Shown: positions 5,931 to 13,466, counted from the first letter of the stretch. The stretch is DNA of 13,902 bases from UBA1494_A sp963973975 (GCA_963973975.1 CAXBCF010000038.1:1-13902); one strand, 5' to 3'. Made by a program: numbers and translations. The notes: a model not told the origin generated them from the letters alone.

Positions 5931-8204
5931 ATGAAAATCGAAATACAACAAAACGGAAATCAGATTTTTGCTCCATTAAAGGACAAGTGGCTAGTTCAAA
6001 CTCCAGAGGAATTTGTTAGGCAAGAATATATAAAAAGACTTGCAAATGATTACGGTTTTTCACTTGACCAAATGGCTCAAGAAGTTCAAGTAAACAATTC
6101 TCAAAGAGGTCAAGGAAGGGCAAGTGCTGATATTGTTATTTGGAAAAACAAAAAGGAAAGACAAGATTCTGTTAGTCCAATAATTGTAGTCGAATGTAAA
6201 GCGGAACATATTACCGTAAGAGAAGAGGATTATTTTCAAGGCTACAACTATGCATCTTGGGCAGGTGCGGATTTTTTTGTAACCACAAATTTAAAAGAAA
6301 CAAGAATCTTTAAAGTTGTAAAAGGAAATATTCCAAAAAAACTTGAAGAAATTATTGACATTCCAGATGCAGCGAGTGTTCAAAGCGAAAAAAAAATTGA
6401 CGAACTTTTAAAACAAACTAAAGCATTTACTAGAGACGAGTTTTCAAAACTTCTTTTCAATTGTCACAACATCATACGTAACAATGACAAACTATCTCCA
6501 GAAGCGGCATTTGACGAAATATCAAAAATTCTTTTTATAAAAATTCGATATGAAAGGTCAAATACAGGAAGTCAGATTTTCTCTAAAAAGCAATTCTTAT
6601 CAGATAAAGAAGCATATGATAGACATAAGTCAAAAGATAGCCGACCATTCTATCAGCAATTATTTGAAAGTACTAAGGAAGATTTTAAAAATCAAGACCT
6701 ATTTGCTGAAAACGAAACTATTAGAATTAGAGAAAATAGCTTTGAAGCCATTGTAGAAAAACTTGAAAAATATAACCTTTCAACAACTTCAGATGATGTA
6801 AAAGGTATCGCATTTGAACAATTTTTGGGAAGAACTTTTAGAGGAGAACTCGGTCAATTTTTCACTCCAAGAACTGTTGTAGATTTTATGGTTGAAGTTC
6901 TCGACCCGCAAGAAGGAGAAATTGTTTGTGACCCTTGTTGCGGTTCAGGTGGTTTCTTGATTAAAGCTTTTGAATATGTTAGAGCCAAAATTGAAGTTGA
7001 AATTCAAGAACAAAAGGAGAAAATAAAAGTAAAATACTTCAACGAAGATTTTGAAAAACTTTCTGACACTAAAAAAGCCGAAGTTGAAGAACACGTAAAC
7101 GACCTTTTCAATTACTTAAATCAAGAGTTAAATATAAATAACGATAAAAGTCGTTTAAGAGAGCTTTCATATGATTGCATTTTTGGTACAGATGCAAACC
7201 CTAGGATGAGCCGAACAGCAAAAATGAATATGATTATGCACGGAGATGGTCACGGTGGTGTTCATCACAATGACGGACTACTAAACGTTAATGGAATCTT
7301 TGAAAATCGGTTTGATGTTATTCTGACCAATCCACCTTTTGGTGCAAGAATCGAAAAAAGTGCAAAAATTACAGAGTCCGACAAATACACAGACGAAGAA
7401 CGAATTAAAGAATATAAAAGGAGATACGGAAAAGCTTATGAAGATGCCTTGAAGCAAATTAATGACAATATTGGTGAGCCTCTTTTAAGCCTATATAAGA
7501 CAGGAAAAATGAGTGCCTTAACCGAAGTGCTATTCATTGAGAGATGCTTAAACCTATTGAAACCAGGAGGGAGAATGGGGATAGTTTTGCCGGAAGGGGT
7601 TTTAAACAATAGCAATCTTCAAAAAATTCGTGAATTTGTTGAGAGCAAGGCAAAAATCATATTGATAACATCAATTCCACAGGACGTTTTTATTGCTAGT
7701 GGTGCTACTGTAAAACCAAGCCTTTTGTTCTTCAAAAAGTTTACAGAAGAAGAAACGAAACAATGGAAAATAATCACAACAAAGGTGAAAAAAGAAATAG
7801 AAGCAAAATATGCTCCTGAAATAAAACCAATAAAAGCGAAATTATTACTTCAAGGCAAAGAAGCTCCAAGCGCAACAGAAAAAAAAGAGTTAAGGGCAGA
7901 ATTAAAGAATTTAGAGAATCAAATGGAAGCGGAGATAAAAGGAAAAATCAAAGCAGAGTTTGATTATAAAATTCCAATTGCAGAAGTAGAAAAAGCAGGC
8001 ATTAGTACAACAGGAGCTCAAATTGAAAATGAATTAGAGCCATTGGCACAGGAGTTTACAGAATACAGAAAGAAAAACACATTATGGGAAAAGAAATTCG
8101 ACTACATAGAATATGAAATAACCGAAGACAATACTTTTTACCGCATTCCATTTGCGGGTAATCCTGCATTAGCTCAAGAACCTGAAATTTTTTATGGAAA
8201 ATAA
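5931..8204 (+). CDS. Nuclease-methyltransferase fusion (HsdR_N-like domain plus type I-like N6-adenine methylase)
   Basis: The 757-residue protein has two parts. Residues about 20-130 look like a PD-(D/E)xK nuclease of the HsdR N-terminal type: T-P-E-E-F-V-R-Q-E (24-32), A-D67-I-V-I, and V-V-E88-C-K90, giving candidate catalytic E26/E27, D67, E88 and K90. A helical linker (about 150-290) leads to an HsdM-like domain: F-T-P-R (311-314), SAM motif I D334-P-C-C-G-S-G-G-F, and catalytic N467-P-P-F for adenine N6 methylation. A charged, probably coiled segment spans about 605-720. No helicase motifs are present. With the separate S subunit downstream (11-nt overlap) this matches BcgI-like type IIB enzymes, where one chain cuts and methylates. 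An alternative is a type I M subunit with a regulatory or inactive nuclease domain. Confidence 0.9.
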   Translation: MKIEIQQNGNQIFAPLKDKWLVQTPEEFVRQEYIKRLANDYGFSLDQMAQEVQVNNSQRGQGRASADIVIWKNKKERQDSVSPIIVVECKAEHITVREEDYFQGYNYASWAGADFFVTTNLKETRIFKVVKGNIPKKLEEIIDIPDAASVQSEKKIDELLKQTKAFTRDEFSKLLFNCHNIIRNNDKLSPEAAFDEISKILFIKIRYERSNTGSQIFSKKQFLSDKEAYDRHKSKDSRPFYQQLFESTKEDFKNQDLFAENETIRIRENSFEAIVEKLEKYNLSTTSDDVKGIAFEQFLGRTFRGELGQFFTPRTVVDFMVEVLDPQEGEIVCDPCCGSGGFLIKAFEYVRAKIEVEIQEQKEKIKVKYFNEDFEKLSDTKKAEVEEHVNDLFNYLNQELNINNDKSRLRELSYDCIFGTDANPRMSRTAKMNMIMHGDGHGGVHHNDGLLNVNGIFENRFDVILTNPPFGARIEKSAKITESDKYTDEERIKEYKRRYGKAYEDALKQINDNIGEPLLSLYKTGKMSALTEVLFIERCLNLLKPGGRMGIVLPEGVLNNSNLQKIREFVESKAKIILITSIPQDVFIASGATVKPSLLFFKKFTEEETKQWKIITTKVKKEIEAKYAPEIKPIKAKLLLQGKEAPSATEKKELRAELKNLENQMEAEIKGKIKAEFDYKIPIAEVEKAGISTTGAQIENELEPLAQEFTEYRKKNTLWEKKFDYIEYEITEDNTFYRIPFAGNPALAQEPEIFYGK

Positions 8205-9564
8205 CTTAACAATGATTCATACTGTTGCTTTTTCTGAGCTAAACGTTTGGGATGTTAAGACGTTTTTTCATCTTACAGATATTTTCAACAAAAAATATCC
8301 TGTTGTTTTATTTGGTGAGTTTTTAAAAAAACCTCAAATAGACAAAGTACAAATTAAGGATTGTGAAGAGTATAAAATATTAGGAGCAAGAGCTTACGGA
8401 AAAGGAGCTTTTGTCAATCGAATTGTTAAGGGTAAAACCCTTAAAATGAGAACTTATCAGCAAGCAAAAGTTAATCATCTGTTTTGGTGTAAAGTAGATA
8501 CAAAGAATGGAGCTTTTGGAATCATAACCGAAGATTTAGCAGATGGTGTAGGTTCTTCCAATATGACTTTTGCAAAAATTGATACAACTAAAGCAAACCC
8601 AGAATTTGTTCAACTACTTTTTGGAAGCAAAAAGATAAATGAATATATGGATGGCTATGTATCAGGCACAACAAATAGGAAATACATAAAACCTGACCAA
8701 TTAAGAGATGAAATAAAGATTGTTTTACCCCCAATATCCGAACAGAATCGACTTGTAGATAATTACAACAAAAAAATCAAACTAGCAGAAGAACAAGAAG
8801 CAAGAGCAACTAAGCTCAAAAATGAAATTCAAGATTACATAGAAGGTTCTTTAAAAATTAAGGAGACGAACAAAGAAAAAAGAAATCAAGGGTTACAGTT
8901 TATTCAGTTTAAAGACACGAGTAGATGGGATTCTCTATTTCTTATAGGCAACATACCAGCGATAGATTCAAAATATCCCATTGTAACATTTGAGTCTGTA
9001 ATTTCTTCTTTTAATAAAGGTGCTAATGGCAAATCCATTAGAATTAATTCTAAAGATTTCCCAAAGGAAGATTTTCGATTTATTGGAATGGAACATATTG
9101 AAAAAGAAACAGGTAGATTAATTGAGTTTAATAAAGTTAAGGGCAAGGAAATAAAAAGCCAAACATTAAGAGTACCAAAGAATTTTCTAATGTTTGGTAA
9201 ACTAAGGTCTTATCTAAATAAATATTGGTTGAATAATACAGATTATGACAATATAATATGTTCTTCGGAATTTTTTGTTTTTGACGTAATTGACTCGATA
9301 GACAAAATGTTCTTTAAGTATGTTTTGTCTTCGAATTTTATCCAATCACAGATTGCTGACAAAACAAGCGGTGCAAGAATGCCTAGAATTAACGAAACTA
9401 TATTTTTTAATTTAAAATTTCCTTTACCACCATTAGAAGAACAGATTTATATATCAAATCAAATTTCATCTTGGAAAATGGAAATGTTAGAATTAACACA
9501 AAAGGCAGAACAAAATAGAACGACCGCTATCAACGATTTTGAACAAGAAATATTTAAAAACTAA
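8194..9564 (+). CDS. Restriction-modification specificity subunit, two TRDs (HsdS-like)
   Basis: The 456-residue protein consists of two related halves, as in type I and BcgI-type S subunits. Paired features are W19-D with W245-D, K-Y-P-V-V-L-F (34-40) with K-Y-P-I-V-T-F (260-266), S157-G-T-T-N-R-K-Y-I with S392-G-A-R-M-P-R-I-N, and L-P-P-I-S-E-Q (178-184) with L-P-P-L-E-E-Q (411-417). Each last pair is followed by a helical spacer (about 182-218 and 418-454). The two target-recognition domains should read the halves of a split DNA site; the site itself cannot be inferred. The ATG at 8194 overlaps the methylase gene by 11 nt; a second ATG at 8212 is possible. The stop overlaps the next start as TAATG. 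Confidence 0.93.
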   Translation: MENNLTMIHTVAFSELNVWDVKTFFHLTDIFNKKYPVVLFGEFLKKPQIDKVQIKDCEEYKILGARAYGKGAFVNRIVKGKTLKMRTYQQAKVNHLFWCKVDTKNGAFGIITEDLADGVGSSNMTFAKIDTTKANPEFVQLLFGSKKINEYMDGYVSGTTNRKYIKPDQLRDEIKIVLPPISEQNRLVDNYNKKIKLAEEQEARATKLKNEIQDYIEGSLKIKETNKEKRNQGLQFIQFKDTSRWDSLFLIGNIPAIDSKYPIVTFESVISSFNKGANGKSIRINSKDFPKEDFRFIGMEHIEKETGRLIEFNKVKGKEIKSQTLRVPKNFLMFGKLRSYLNKYWLNNTDYDNIICSSEFFVFDVIDSIDKMFFKYVLSSNFIQSQIADKTSGARMPRINETIFFNLKFPLPPLEEQIYISNQISSWKMEMLELTQKAEQNRTTAINDFEQEIFKN

Positions 9565-11048
9565 TGCAATTATTAGACTTACAGATAGCAAGCTATAAGA
9601 ATCTTAATGAATTTCATTGGGAGATTACAGAAGAGTTCGCCTCTCCTGCTCTGTTGTTGATGGGTAAAAATGCGTCAGGTAAAACCAATGTGTTAGAAGC
9701 ATTAATAAATATTTTTGATTTTTTAATACACAGCAAAAACAAAAAAGCTCCTTTTACATTTTCCATCACCTACAAAATCGAAGTTGTAAAAATCAACATT
9801 TCTTGCACTAAAAATGAAATGTTGGAAGGCGTTAGTATAGATGAAAAGTTTGTTCCTGTTTCTGAAATAAGAAGAATAAATAATACGTGGAAAGTACCAC
9901 ACTATACAGACTTAGATAATATCATTCCAGAGAATGTAATTCTTTATTATTCAGGTTTTTCTCAAAGATTTTCAAATATTTCTAATCGTTTTAAACAAGA
10001 GTATTCAAAAATATTCAGAAAGCAAAAAGCAGTTGCTTTACCTCCTGTTATTGCATTAGAACCGATTCATTATCAAATGATTTTATTGGCTCTTTTTTCA
10101 TACAGTGAAGATGCTCCAATTTATAACGACTTTTTCGAAAAGTATTTTGATATAGAAAGTATTGATTCATTTGAAATTCACATCAAGAAACACACAGGAT
10201 GGATTAAAGACCATTCGTTTGAAAAGTACTTTGATACTGTTGGTATTGTTAGAAATTTTATAGAACAAATTCACGAAATACAAAAGTTAGAAGAAAATCC
10301 TGAATTCCCAAAATTGGTTAGGTCGCCAAAAGATAAGGAGCGGATTAACAAAGTGATTTATAAATTTAAAGGAAACAGTGCACTTTTCAAACTAAAGGAA
10401 ATATTTGGGTATGAAGATGATATTTTTAAGCTTTTAAACATTCTTTACACCACAAAAAACCTTGCAAGAATTGACATCAAAGTCAAAAAAGCCAACATTG
10501 AACAGCCGATTCATTTTGATTGGTTAAGTGAAGGCGAACAACAATTTTTAGCAATTAAAGGAATGGTTTATTTGCTTCTTGGCAAAAACTCGCTATTCCT
10601 TTGGGACGAGCCTGATACGTTTTTAAATCCTGCGTGGCAATGGGATTTAATTCCTAACCTAGAAAAAGGAAATGGTTATGTAGAAGATGATTATGTAGAA
10701 GAAGGATATTTTGAAAAACCTTTCCAAAGAGACCAGTTTATACTTACAACACACTCCCCAGTTTTATTAAGTACCGTAAAAAAGCAAGCTTATTTTATTG
10801 AAAAGGGTCAAATTACACCGCTAAGAAACACCTTTGGTTTAACGGTTGATGAGTCTTTAGAGAAACAAAGTATAAATACAAGGATAAAGTCATTAGCCGA
10901 AAAACTAAAAACATATTTTGAGTTAATTGAACAAGGCAAATCAAAGGAAGAAGAAGCATTGAGCCTTCGTGAGGAATTAGCAAATAAACTTGGCGAAAAT
11001 CACGAAGAACTTCAAAGAGCAGACGTTTTAATAAGTTTTTACGAATGA
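9564..11048 (+). CDS. ABC-type AAA ATPase, PtuA-like, linked to the restriction genes
   Basis: The 494-residue protein has an SMC/OLD-type split ATPase: Walker A G34-K-N-A-S-G-K-T41, signature L321-S-E-G-E-Q-Q327, Walker B L-F-L-W-D348-E349-P-D, and the H-loop T-T-H397-S-P. No TOPRIM nuclease domain follows; the tail (about 420-494) has an N-T-F-G-L-T segment and charged helices. This domain order fits ATPases that pair with an HNH nuclease, such as PtuA of Septu. The family would use ATP binding and hydrolysis to sense infection and control the partner. It starts at the S subunit stop (1-nt overlap) and ends in an ATGA overlap with the HNH gene. An acidic stretch (371-384) between Walker B and the H-loop comes from a 15-bp tandem duplication. 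The PtuA link rests on domain order and partner gene, not on a search. Confidence 0.88.
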   Translation: MQLLDLQIASYKNLNEFHWEITEEFASPALLLMGKNASGKTNVLEALINIFDFLIHSKNKKAPFTFSITYKIEVVKINISCTKNEMLEGVSIDEKFVPVSEIRRINNTWKVPHYTDLDNIIPENVILYYSGFSQRFSNISNRFKQEYSKIFRKQKAVALPPVIALEPIHYQMILLALFSYSEDAPIYNDFFEKYFDIESIDSFEIHIKKHTGWIKDHSFEKYFDTVGIVRNFIEQIHEIQKLEENPEFPKLVRSPKDKERINKVIYKFKGNSALFKLKEIFGYEDDIFKLLNILYTTKNLARIDIKVKKANIEQPIHFDWLSEGEQQFLAIKGMVYLLLGKNSLFLWDEPDTFLNPAWQWDLIPNLEKGNGYVEDDYVEEGYFEKPFQRDQFILTTHSPVLLSTVKKQAYFIEKGQITPLRNTFGLTVDESLEKQSINTRIKSLAEKLKTYFELIEQGKSKEEEALSLREELANKLGENHEELQRADVLISFYE

Positions 11049-11731
11049 GGTTTATTGAAAAGACATCAAGCCCAGCAAGTATAGAAACTTGGAAGACAAC
11101 GCGTAAAAATGTTGGTCAAAGTTGCACTTATGGGGATTTGTCAGGTCAACCACAAAATGATTTGAAAGCTCAACTACTTGCAGAACAAAAAAATCTATGT
11201 TGTTATTGCCAGCAAAAAATAAGCAAGGCCAGCTCAACAATTGAACATTTTTTACCACAATCTCAATTTAAGTTACACGAAGTTGATTATTTAAATTTAC
11301 ACTTGGCTTGCAATTGTTCGAGAGGCTTAAAAGGAGAACACAGATATTGTGATGTAAGTAAAGGAAACCAACTTGTTATAAACGCAATTTTACACCCAGA
11401 TTGTGAATCGTTTTTCAGATTTGCGAACGGAGAGATATTACCAAACGACTTTACTTTTAAAAATTTCAATGAGTTCAAAAAGAATATAGCCAAACTGTCA
11501 ATTCAAAATCAAGCTATTGTGCATCTGCTTGTTGTACTCAATCTTAATTCAAATGATTTAGTTACGAAACGCAAAAAAACATTGAATGACTTAACAAAAG
11601 TGATCCAAAGTCTTGACACAGTTGCAAAAATTGATATTTATTTGAACAAAGAAAAAGCAAAAGATAATGGTAGCCGATTTCCATCACTAGTAAAGTATTA
11701 TTTGACACTTAAACGACATAAATTGAACTAA
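11045..11731 (+). CDS. HNH endonuclease, PtuB-like (TIGR02646-type)
   Basis: The 228-residue protein has the HNH layout C52-C-Y-C55 (knuckle), T-I-E67-H68-F-L-P-Q, N84-L-H-L-A-C89, and then Y-C102-D-V-S-K-G-N. C52, C55, C89 and C102 are the likely zinc ligands, with H68 and N84 the likely catalytic residues. The I-E-H-F-x-P and C-D-x-x-K-G-N segments recall the HNH family that includes PtuB of Septu and retron Ec78. It should cut DNA or RNA as the effector of the upstream ATPase. The four-base ATGA overlap points to translational coupling and a joint complex. It is the last gene of the operon; the palindromic repeats begin just after its stop. Confidence 0.88.
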   Translation: MRFIEKTSSPASIETWKTTRKNVGQSCTYGDLSGQPQNDLKAQLLAEQKNLCCYCQQKISKASSTIEHFLPQSQFKLHEVDYLNLHLACNCSRGLKGEHRYCDVSKGNQLVINAILHPDCESFFRFANGEILPNDFTFKNFNEFKKNIAKLSIQNQAIVHLLVVLNLNSNDLVTKRKKTLNDLTKVIQSLDTVAKIDIYLNKEKAKDNGSRFPSLVKYYLTLKRHKLN

Positions 11732-11733
11732 AT

Positions 11734-11823
11734 GCCAACGCTAAAAGCCATACACATTTGCAATTCGCACAAGCCAACTCGCAAGCCAAAAATTGCAAAA
11801 GAGTATGTCTTTGCCAACGCTGA
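11734..11823. repeat. Structured repeat, right copy
   Basis: The stem is TTTGCAATT (11757-11765) with AATTGCAAA (11791-11799), perfect over 9 bp, around a 25-base loop. GCCAAC-type motifs occur three times about 40 bases apart: GCCAACGC at 11734-11741, GCCAACTCGC at 11773-11782 in the loop, and GCCAACGC at 11813-11820. As in the left copy (5576-5665), CACATTTG enters and CAAAAGAG leaves the stem. Only the inner stem bases differ, and they differ on both arms. Confidence 0.65.
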
Positions 11824-11849
11824 CAGACGACCGAAAAAGAACACCGAAC

Positions 11850-11982
11850 GCACAACAGCGTGTATAAGAAATAGCGGGTTTAGTGGTAAATCAAAGGTCA
11901 GTACATTTAATAAAAGTCTGTGCCAAACTGAAAGTGAAGTTCTATTTAATCCGCTACTTCTCATACACGCAAACCGTTGTGC
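11850..11982. repeat. Long imperfect palindrome, attC-like
   Basis: The outer arms GCACAAC (11850-11856) and GTTGTGC (11976-11982) are exact complements. Inside them GCGTGTAT (11858-11865) pairs with ATACACGC (11963-11970), and 11866-11877 pairs with 11951-11962 at 10 of 12 positions. The 3' arm has an unpaired insertion (AAACC, 11971-11975) opposite a single base. About 73 bases separate the arms. Length, AAC/GTT ends and extrahelical bases on one arm resemble integron attC sites, but GTTGTGC does not fit the GTTRRRY box. It closes the defence gene group. Confidence 0.6.
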
Positions 11983-12033
11983 AACCTGAAAATAAAACTC
12001 GTGAAAAAGCGTTAACTAAAAAAATAAACAATT

Positions 12034-12495
12034 ATGAATACTAAAAATTTAAGAATTTCAATATTGGCTTGCCTAATAAGCCTTTTTACAATCGTTTCTT
12101 GCAATAAAGATGATGATAACCCAAGTAACAACACTCAAACTAACGTGCAAACTAATGTTCAAAGTGGAACTTGGAGGATTACGAAATTTATTGACTCTGG
12201 AACAGACGAAACAAATCATTTCACAGGTTACAACTTCACTTTTAATAGTTCAGGAGTTTTAAATGCAAATAACGGAACTAATAATTATGACGGAACTTGG
12301 AGTATCACAGATAGTAACAGTAATGATGATAGTCAAGATGATTTGGACTTTAATATCAATTTCAACTTAACCAATGATTTTGAAGATTTAAATGATGACT
12401 GGGATTTCATCTCTCAATCATCCACAAAAATTGAACTTATAGACGTTAGTGGTGGAAACGGTGGCACTGATTATCTGACATTCGAGAAAAATTAG
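12034..12495 (+). CDS. Small surface-type lipoprotein, lipocalin-like
   Basis: The 153-residue protein starts with a lipoprotein signal peptide: positive N-terminus M-N-T-K-N-L-R, hydrophobic core, lipobox I-V-S-C23. After the cysteine comes N-K-D-D-D, which resembles the K-(D/E)2 lipoprotein export signal that sends Bacteroidota lipoproteins to the cell surface. A low-complexity N/Q/T spacer (29-43) leads to a beta-rich body with G-T-W-R-I-T (45-50) and G-T-W-S-I-T (87-92), as in lipocalin-like domains of this phylum, and an acidic Asn/Asp-rich middle (95-125). Function is unknown. It sits 8 bases before a cation transporter in the same direction, so a metal-related role is possible; the acidic residues fit this but prove nothing. 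No clear promoter is seen in the 51 bases after the upstream palindrome. Confidence 0.85.
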   Translation: MNTKNLRISILACLISLFTIVSCNKDDDNPSNNTQTNVQTNVQSGTWRITKFIDSGTDETNHFTGYNFTFNSSGVLNANNGTNNYDGTWSITDSNSNDDSQDDLDFNINFNLTNDFEDLNDDWDFISQSSTKIELIDVSGGNGGTDYLTFEKN

Positions 12496-12503
12496 ACCGA
12501 AAA

Positions 12504-13373
12504 TTGAATAACGAACAAACTGCAATACGAACCACATATTTTAGCATAATTGGAAACACTAGTTTAGCTTTGATTAAAGGGCTTGCAGGATTCTTTGGTA
12601 ATTCATATGCGCTCATTGCTGATGCAATAGAATCAACAACCGATATTTTCTCTTCTCTACTCGTACTATTTGGTTTAAAATATGCAAAACGACCAGCGGA
12701 CGAAAACCATCCATATGGACACGGAAAAATTGAACCGTTAATAACTTTCTTGGTAGTCGCTTTTCTAGTAACATCCGCAACCATTATTGCCTACGAAAGT
12801 ATTCAAAATATTCAGACACCTCATAAAGTTCCAAAATCTTGGACTTTGATTGTACTTGGTGCAATTATCATATGGAAAGAAGTGTCCTTTAGAATAGTAA
12901 TAAAAAAAAGTAAGGAGACAAATAGTACTTCACTCAAGGCAGATGCTTGGCACCATAGAAGTGATGCAATTACTTCAATTATGGCATTCATAGGAATTTC
13001 TATCGCTTTAATTTTCGGAAAAGGATATGAAACGGCTGATGATTGGGCAGCTTTATTCGCTTCTGCTTTTATTCTATACAATAGCTATTTGATTTTTAGA
13101 CCTGCTTTAGGGGAGATTATGGATGAGCATTTATATGATGACCTATTGGAAGAAATTCGAGAAGAATCTTTAAAAGTCAAAGGTGTTGTTGGAACAGAAA
13201 AATGTTTTATTCGAAAAGCAGGAATGAAATACCAGGTTGATTTACACGCAATAGTTAACGGAGAAATTTCTGTTAAAGAAGGACACGATATTGCACATAA
13301 TTTAAAGGACTATTTACGAAATGAAATACCAAATTTAGGACACGTCTTAATACACATTGAACCAACTAAATAA
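12504..13373 (+). CDS. Cation diffusion facilitator (CDF) family transporter
   Basis: The 289-residue inner-membrane protein has CDF architecture: S-Y-A-L-I-A-D40-A-I-E43-S-T-T-D47 in TM2, H-P-Y-G-H-G-K-I-E (69-77) after it, several hydrophobic helices, D147-A-W-H150-H-R-S-D154 in TM5, and a C-terminal cytoplasmic domain (about 205-289) ending H-V-L-I-H-I-E. CDF proteins export divalent metals such as Zn, Fe, Mn or Co by proton antiport. E43/D47 and H150/D154 are the likely transport-site residues; with E in place of the usual D or H, the metal is uncertain. The start is TTG at 12504: no in-frame ATG or GTG lies between the upstream stop (12468-12470) and TTG, and the family N-terminus needs a start here. 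It lies 8 bases after the lipoprotein stop, so the two are probably cotranscribed. Confidence 0.94.
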   Translation: MNNEQTAIRTTYFSIIGNTSLALIKGLAGFFGNSYALIADAIESTTDIFSSLLVLFGLKYAKRPADENHPYGHGKIEPLITFLVVAFLVTSATIIAYESIQNIQTPHKVPKSWTLIVLGAIIIWKEVSFRIVIKKSKETNSTSLKADAWHHRSDAITSIMAFIGISIALIFGKGYETADDWAALFASAFILYNSYLIFRPALGEIMDEHLYDDLLEEIREESLKVKGVVGTEKCFIRKAGMKYQVDLHAIVNGEISVKEGHDIAHNLKDYLRNEIPNLGHVLIHIEPTK

Positions 13374-13384
13374 AAATGGCAGTA

Positions 13385-13466
13385 AACAACGCGGTATATA
13401 GCAAATAGAGCGTGCAATGGTTTACGAAAGTTCAGTACTATTCACAAACACCGCCAAATCGTTGAT
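13385..13466. repeat. Second, weaker attC-like imperfect palindrome
   Basis: CAACG (13387-13391) pairs with CGTTG (13460-13464), CGGT (13392-13395) with ACCG (13450-13453), and AATAG (13404-13408) with CTATT (13438-13442). The 3' arm carries extra unpaired bases (13454-13459) next to the outer box, as in the palindrome at 11850-11982, and both end in AA(C/T)CGTTG. It follows the CDF stop by 11 bases. From there to the response regulator stop (13467-13613) I see no supported feature. Confidence 0.45.

Larger units (their letters stand above)
5556..11982 (+). mobile_element. Putative gene cassette carrying the defence operon
   Basis: The same GTTGTGC heptamer occurs in direct orientation at 5556-5562 and at 11976-11982. 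The right copy is the 3' end of a long imperfect palindrome (11850-11982). The layout (boundary motif, genes, palindrome ending in the same motif) is what an integron-style cassette with an attC site would show. The DNA between is more AT-rich than dnaE and encodes only restriction or defence functions. There is no integrase in the window, a heptamer can recur by chance, and the R/Y pattern of the boxes departs from the classical attC consensus, so the mechanism is a hypothesis. Confidence 0.35.

Noticed and set aside
5931..9564. A classical complete type I restriction system
   Set aside because: No HsdR helicase or translocase is encoded; the ATPase downstream is ABC/SMC-like with an L-S-E-G-E signature, not a superfamily 2 helicase.
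9564..11731. A retron of the Ec78 type (which also uses PtuA/PtuB)
   Set aside because: No reverse transcriptase gene is present, and the upstream partner is a restriction-modification pair.
11732..11989. An 85-codon open frame downstream of the HNH gene
   Set aside because: It lies wholly across the structured repeat and the long palindrome, has an unnatural composition rich in K, R, T and N, and resembles no family I know. It is probably a chance frame through repeat DNA.
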